Origin: Candidatus Polarisedimenticolaceae bacterium
GTDB lineage: Bacteria > Acidobacteriota > Polarisedimenticolia > Polarisedimenticolales > DASRJG01
Direction of reading: 5' to 3'
Assembly: GCA_036275915.1 (NCBI GenBank)
Contig: DASUCV010000022.1
Location: 434,001 to 498,000, forward strand
Length of the DNA stretch: 64,000 bases
Shown: piece after piece, positions 61,929 through 64,000 of the stretch
Position numbering within the stretch: the stretch's first letter is position 1
How the letters are laid out: every line of letters begins with the position of its first letter
The notes under the pieces: generated by a model
Database searches by the model: none
What the model was told of the DNA's origin: nothing
Seen by the model: only the letters and a program-made list of their open reading frames with translations
Made by a program: the position numbers and the translations under genes

Positions 61929-64000
61929 ATGAACATCGGATCGTCTTCTCAGCCGACGGCTTTCGCCATTGACATCATGGGCCGATACGTCTGCAACACG
62001 TTCGACGAAGCCATGGCCAACTCCGACCCGGCTTTTCGCGCGACCGCAACAGATGTAAACGGCAATTCTCTTCCACCGCGCGGCGACATGCGCCCGTTCG
62101 ACTTCATAATCATCGGCGGCGGAACGTTCGGGGGCGCAGTCGCGGAGCACCTACTCTTCCGCAGCACGGGGCGCGCCGAGCGCATCCTCGTTCTGGAGGG
62201 AGGACCGTTCGCCCTTCCAGAGCACATCCAGAACGTTCCTTCGATCGCGGGGGTCGGGGAGGTTTGGGGTTTCCCATGGAATGGCAACATCGGATTCAGC
62301 GGCCTCGCCTTTTGCGTCGGGGGGCGGTCGATCTTTTGGGGTGGTTGGTCGCCACGCTTGCTCGACTCCGAGACAGGTCCCTGGCCGAAGACGGTGCTCG
62401 ACGATCTGAACGCAAAGACGCTGACGAGGAACGGCGACGATGGCTACTTCCGCCAGTCGGGCCGGCAGATTGGCGTCACGGAAACAAACGATTTCATCTT
62501 CGGGGAGCTCCATTACGCGATGCGCGATGTGCTGTTCGGGGCCGTGGAGGCAGGAACAATCAGCGATGCCATGAGCCTCTCGTCGCTGCCGGAGTCGCCG
62601 ATGGTGGAGATCCTCGACACGGTACCAACAGTGCAGGATCTCGCCGCGATGCTCGGCATTCCGGTTCCCAGCCCGCAGCCCCCGAATCTCAGGCAGCAAC
62701 TTCTGAACAAACTGAAGCTCGAAGCGCCGCTCGCCGTGCAGGCACGGCCAGGACACGCGGGGTTCTTCCCACTGAACAAGTTCAGCTCGGTACCACTGCT
62801 CGTCAAAGCCGCACGTACCGCGTATAGCGAAGCGCCGGGGGACGATGTCCGGAAGCGGCTGATGATCGTGCCGCGCTGCCATGTCTCCCGTCTCAGCGTG
62901 GTCAGCGACGGCATCGGCGGCAACCGCGTCGACGCTGTCCTCACCGAGCGCGGCCCAATCCCGGTCTCTCCCGATTGCGACGTGATCATCGCCCTCGGCA
63001 CGATCGAAAGCACGCGCCTGGCGCTCCTCTCCTTCGGCGAGGACGGGCGGATCGGCACCAATCTCATTGCCCATCTTCGTTCCAACGTCACGTTCCGTGT
63101 CGCACGCGAAGCGTTCGCGGCGCTCGATCCAAGGCTGCGGGGCCTCCAATCGTCCGCACTCTTCATGAAGGGGCAGCATCAGTTCACAAAGCTCGACGGC
63201 TCACCGGACGGCGTTGGGCATTTTCACTTTCAGATCACCGCCACTGGTTTGGACGCCGTGAACACGAATGCCTAGGCTGAGCTCTTCCAGAAAATCCCAG
63301 ACATCGACACATTGGCGGGACACCTGACCGCGAGCGACACGCATGTCGTTATCACCATCCGGGCCATCGGAGAGATGCAGACGGACAATCCGGCAAGTAA
63401 CATCACGCGCGATCTCGATCCGCGTCAAGTCGACTACGGCGAGCGAAAAGTATTCGTCAACCTCAATGCCGGCGCCCGAGATTTCGAGTTGTGGGAAGCG
63501 ATGGACACGGCCTCCGATCAATTGGCCGCCGTATTCGCCAATGGAAAGAGCATTGACATTCTGACTGGCGACGGCAAAAGGATGATCGCGCCAGGCGTCG
63601 ACGCTTCGACGTACGCGACCCACGTTCCGCACCGGATCAAGGACGCGAGCGGGCAACTCGCCAACAATCCGGACCGTCGCGACGGACTTGGAACGACTCA
63701 CCACGAGGCCGGAACGCTTCGCATGGGCGATGATCCCGCGAAATCGGTTACGAACCCCGACTGCCGTTTTCACAACGTCAGAAACGCATATGTCGCCAGT
63801 CCGGCGCTCTTCCCGTCGACCGGCTCGCCCAACCCGATGCTCACCGGCATCGCCATGGCGCGGCGTCTTGGCGACTACCTGCTCCCGCCGCCGCCGGTTC
63901 CCTCTTCCCGCATCACCTACCTCTTTGACGGGAGCCAGAACGCGGCCGAGTTCTTTTCGAAGTGGCTCATGGCTGGAGGCGGTTGTTTTCGTATCGTCGG
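61929..64000 (+). pseudogene. GMC oxidoreductase fused to DUF1080-like domain, with in-frame stop; right end missing
   Basis: ATG 61929. The FAD-binding loop is DFIIIGGGTFGGAVAEHLL; GGRSIFWGGW is the second GMC signature. A TAG at 63273-63275 stops the reading, but the same frame continues without shift: NPDRRDGLGTTHHEAGTLRM (catalytic His region) and SPALFPSTGSPNPMLTGIAM (GMC C-terminal motif), then SSRITYLFDGSQN and AGGGCFRIV, resembling DUF1080. The codon may be a real nonsense mutation or a sequencing error. GMC enzymes oxidise alcohols and sugars using FAD. Confidence 0.75.

Overview
The window is a G+C-rich bacterial chromosome segment with two different halves. Positions 1-17.9 kb look like core genome: a secreted peptidase, a serine hydrolase, a PknB-type kinase with TPRs, GT83 and GT4 glycosyltransferases, a polysaccharide deacetylase and large He_PIG/Kelch/FN3 surface proteins. 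PknB-TPR kinases, Kelch/He_PIG proteins and oligopeptidase B together suggest Acidobacteriota or a similar soil phylum. That placement is an inference from gene content, not from a marker gene.

The switch to accessory DNA falls at 17.9-18.1 kb, where the 3' end of a tmRNA gene lies on the minus strand. Its peptide-tag codons can be read, but the tag stop codon has become a sense codon and no 5' half follows. A second, more degenerate tRNA-like end lies 75 bp away. tmRNA 3' ends are common integration targets, so I take this as the left border of an island. No matching right border is seen before 64 kb.

Island layout: (a) 18.2-21.1 kb, a four-gene ubiquitin-like cassette (Ubl, E2-like, JAMM peptidase, E1-like), divergent from an XRE/ImmA-IrrE pair (21.3-22.6 kb). 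(b) 22.9-24.4 kb, a deoxyribosyltransferase/TIR-like protein plus a 49-residue protein. (c) 24.5-26.7 kb, an IS30 gene overrun by a decayed IS3 element, beside a DUF2971 remnant. (d) 26.8-28.7 kb, a TIR protein and partner. (e) 28.8-36.4 kb, a mobile-element module: DUF2188, DUF1508, a primase remnant, RuvC-like nuclease, XRE regulator, P-loop replication ATPase, large serine recombinase and a sigma-like HTH protein. (f) 36.7-36.85 kb, a possible structured RNA. (g) 36.9-41.5 kb, a six-gene leftward operon joining a second ubiquitin-like module (multiubiquitin, ThiF-type E1, DUF6527) to a type II-short-like CBASS (HNH-SAVED Cap5, CD-NTase, E2 with SEC-C tail). (h) 42.0-52.3 kb, a nine-gene leftward operon I cannot assign to a known system. 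(i) 52.4-57.1 kb, an XRE-TPR regulator and small proteins. (j) 57.6-61.6 kb, a small serine resolvase with secreted and membrane proteins. (k) 61.9 kb to the end, a GMC oxidoreductase interrupted by a stop codon and running into a DUF1080-like domain.

The strongest candidates for new biology are: two ubiquitin-like conjugation modules in one island, one with an E2-like protein that has no cysteine at all; the fusion of the other with CBASS in one operon; and the nine-gene operon at 42-52 kb, whose promoter region shares an operator-like dyad with the XRE-TPR regulator.
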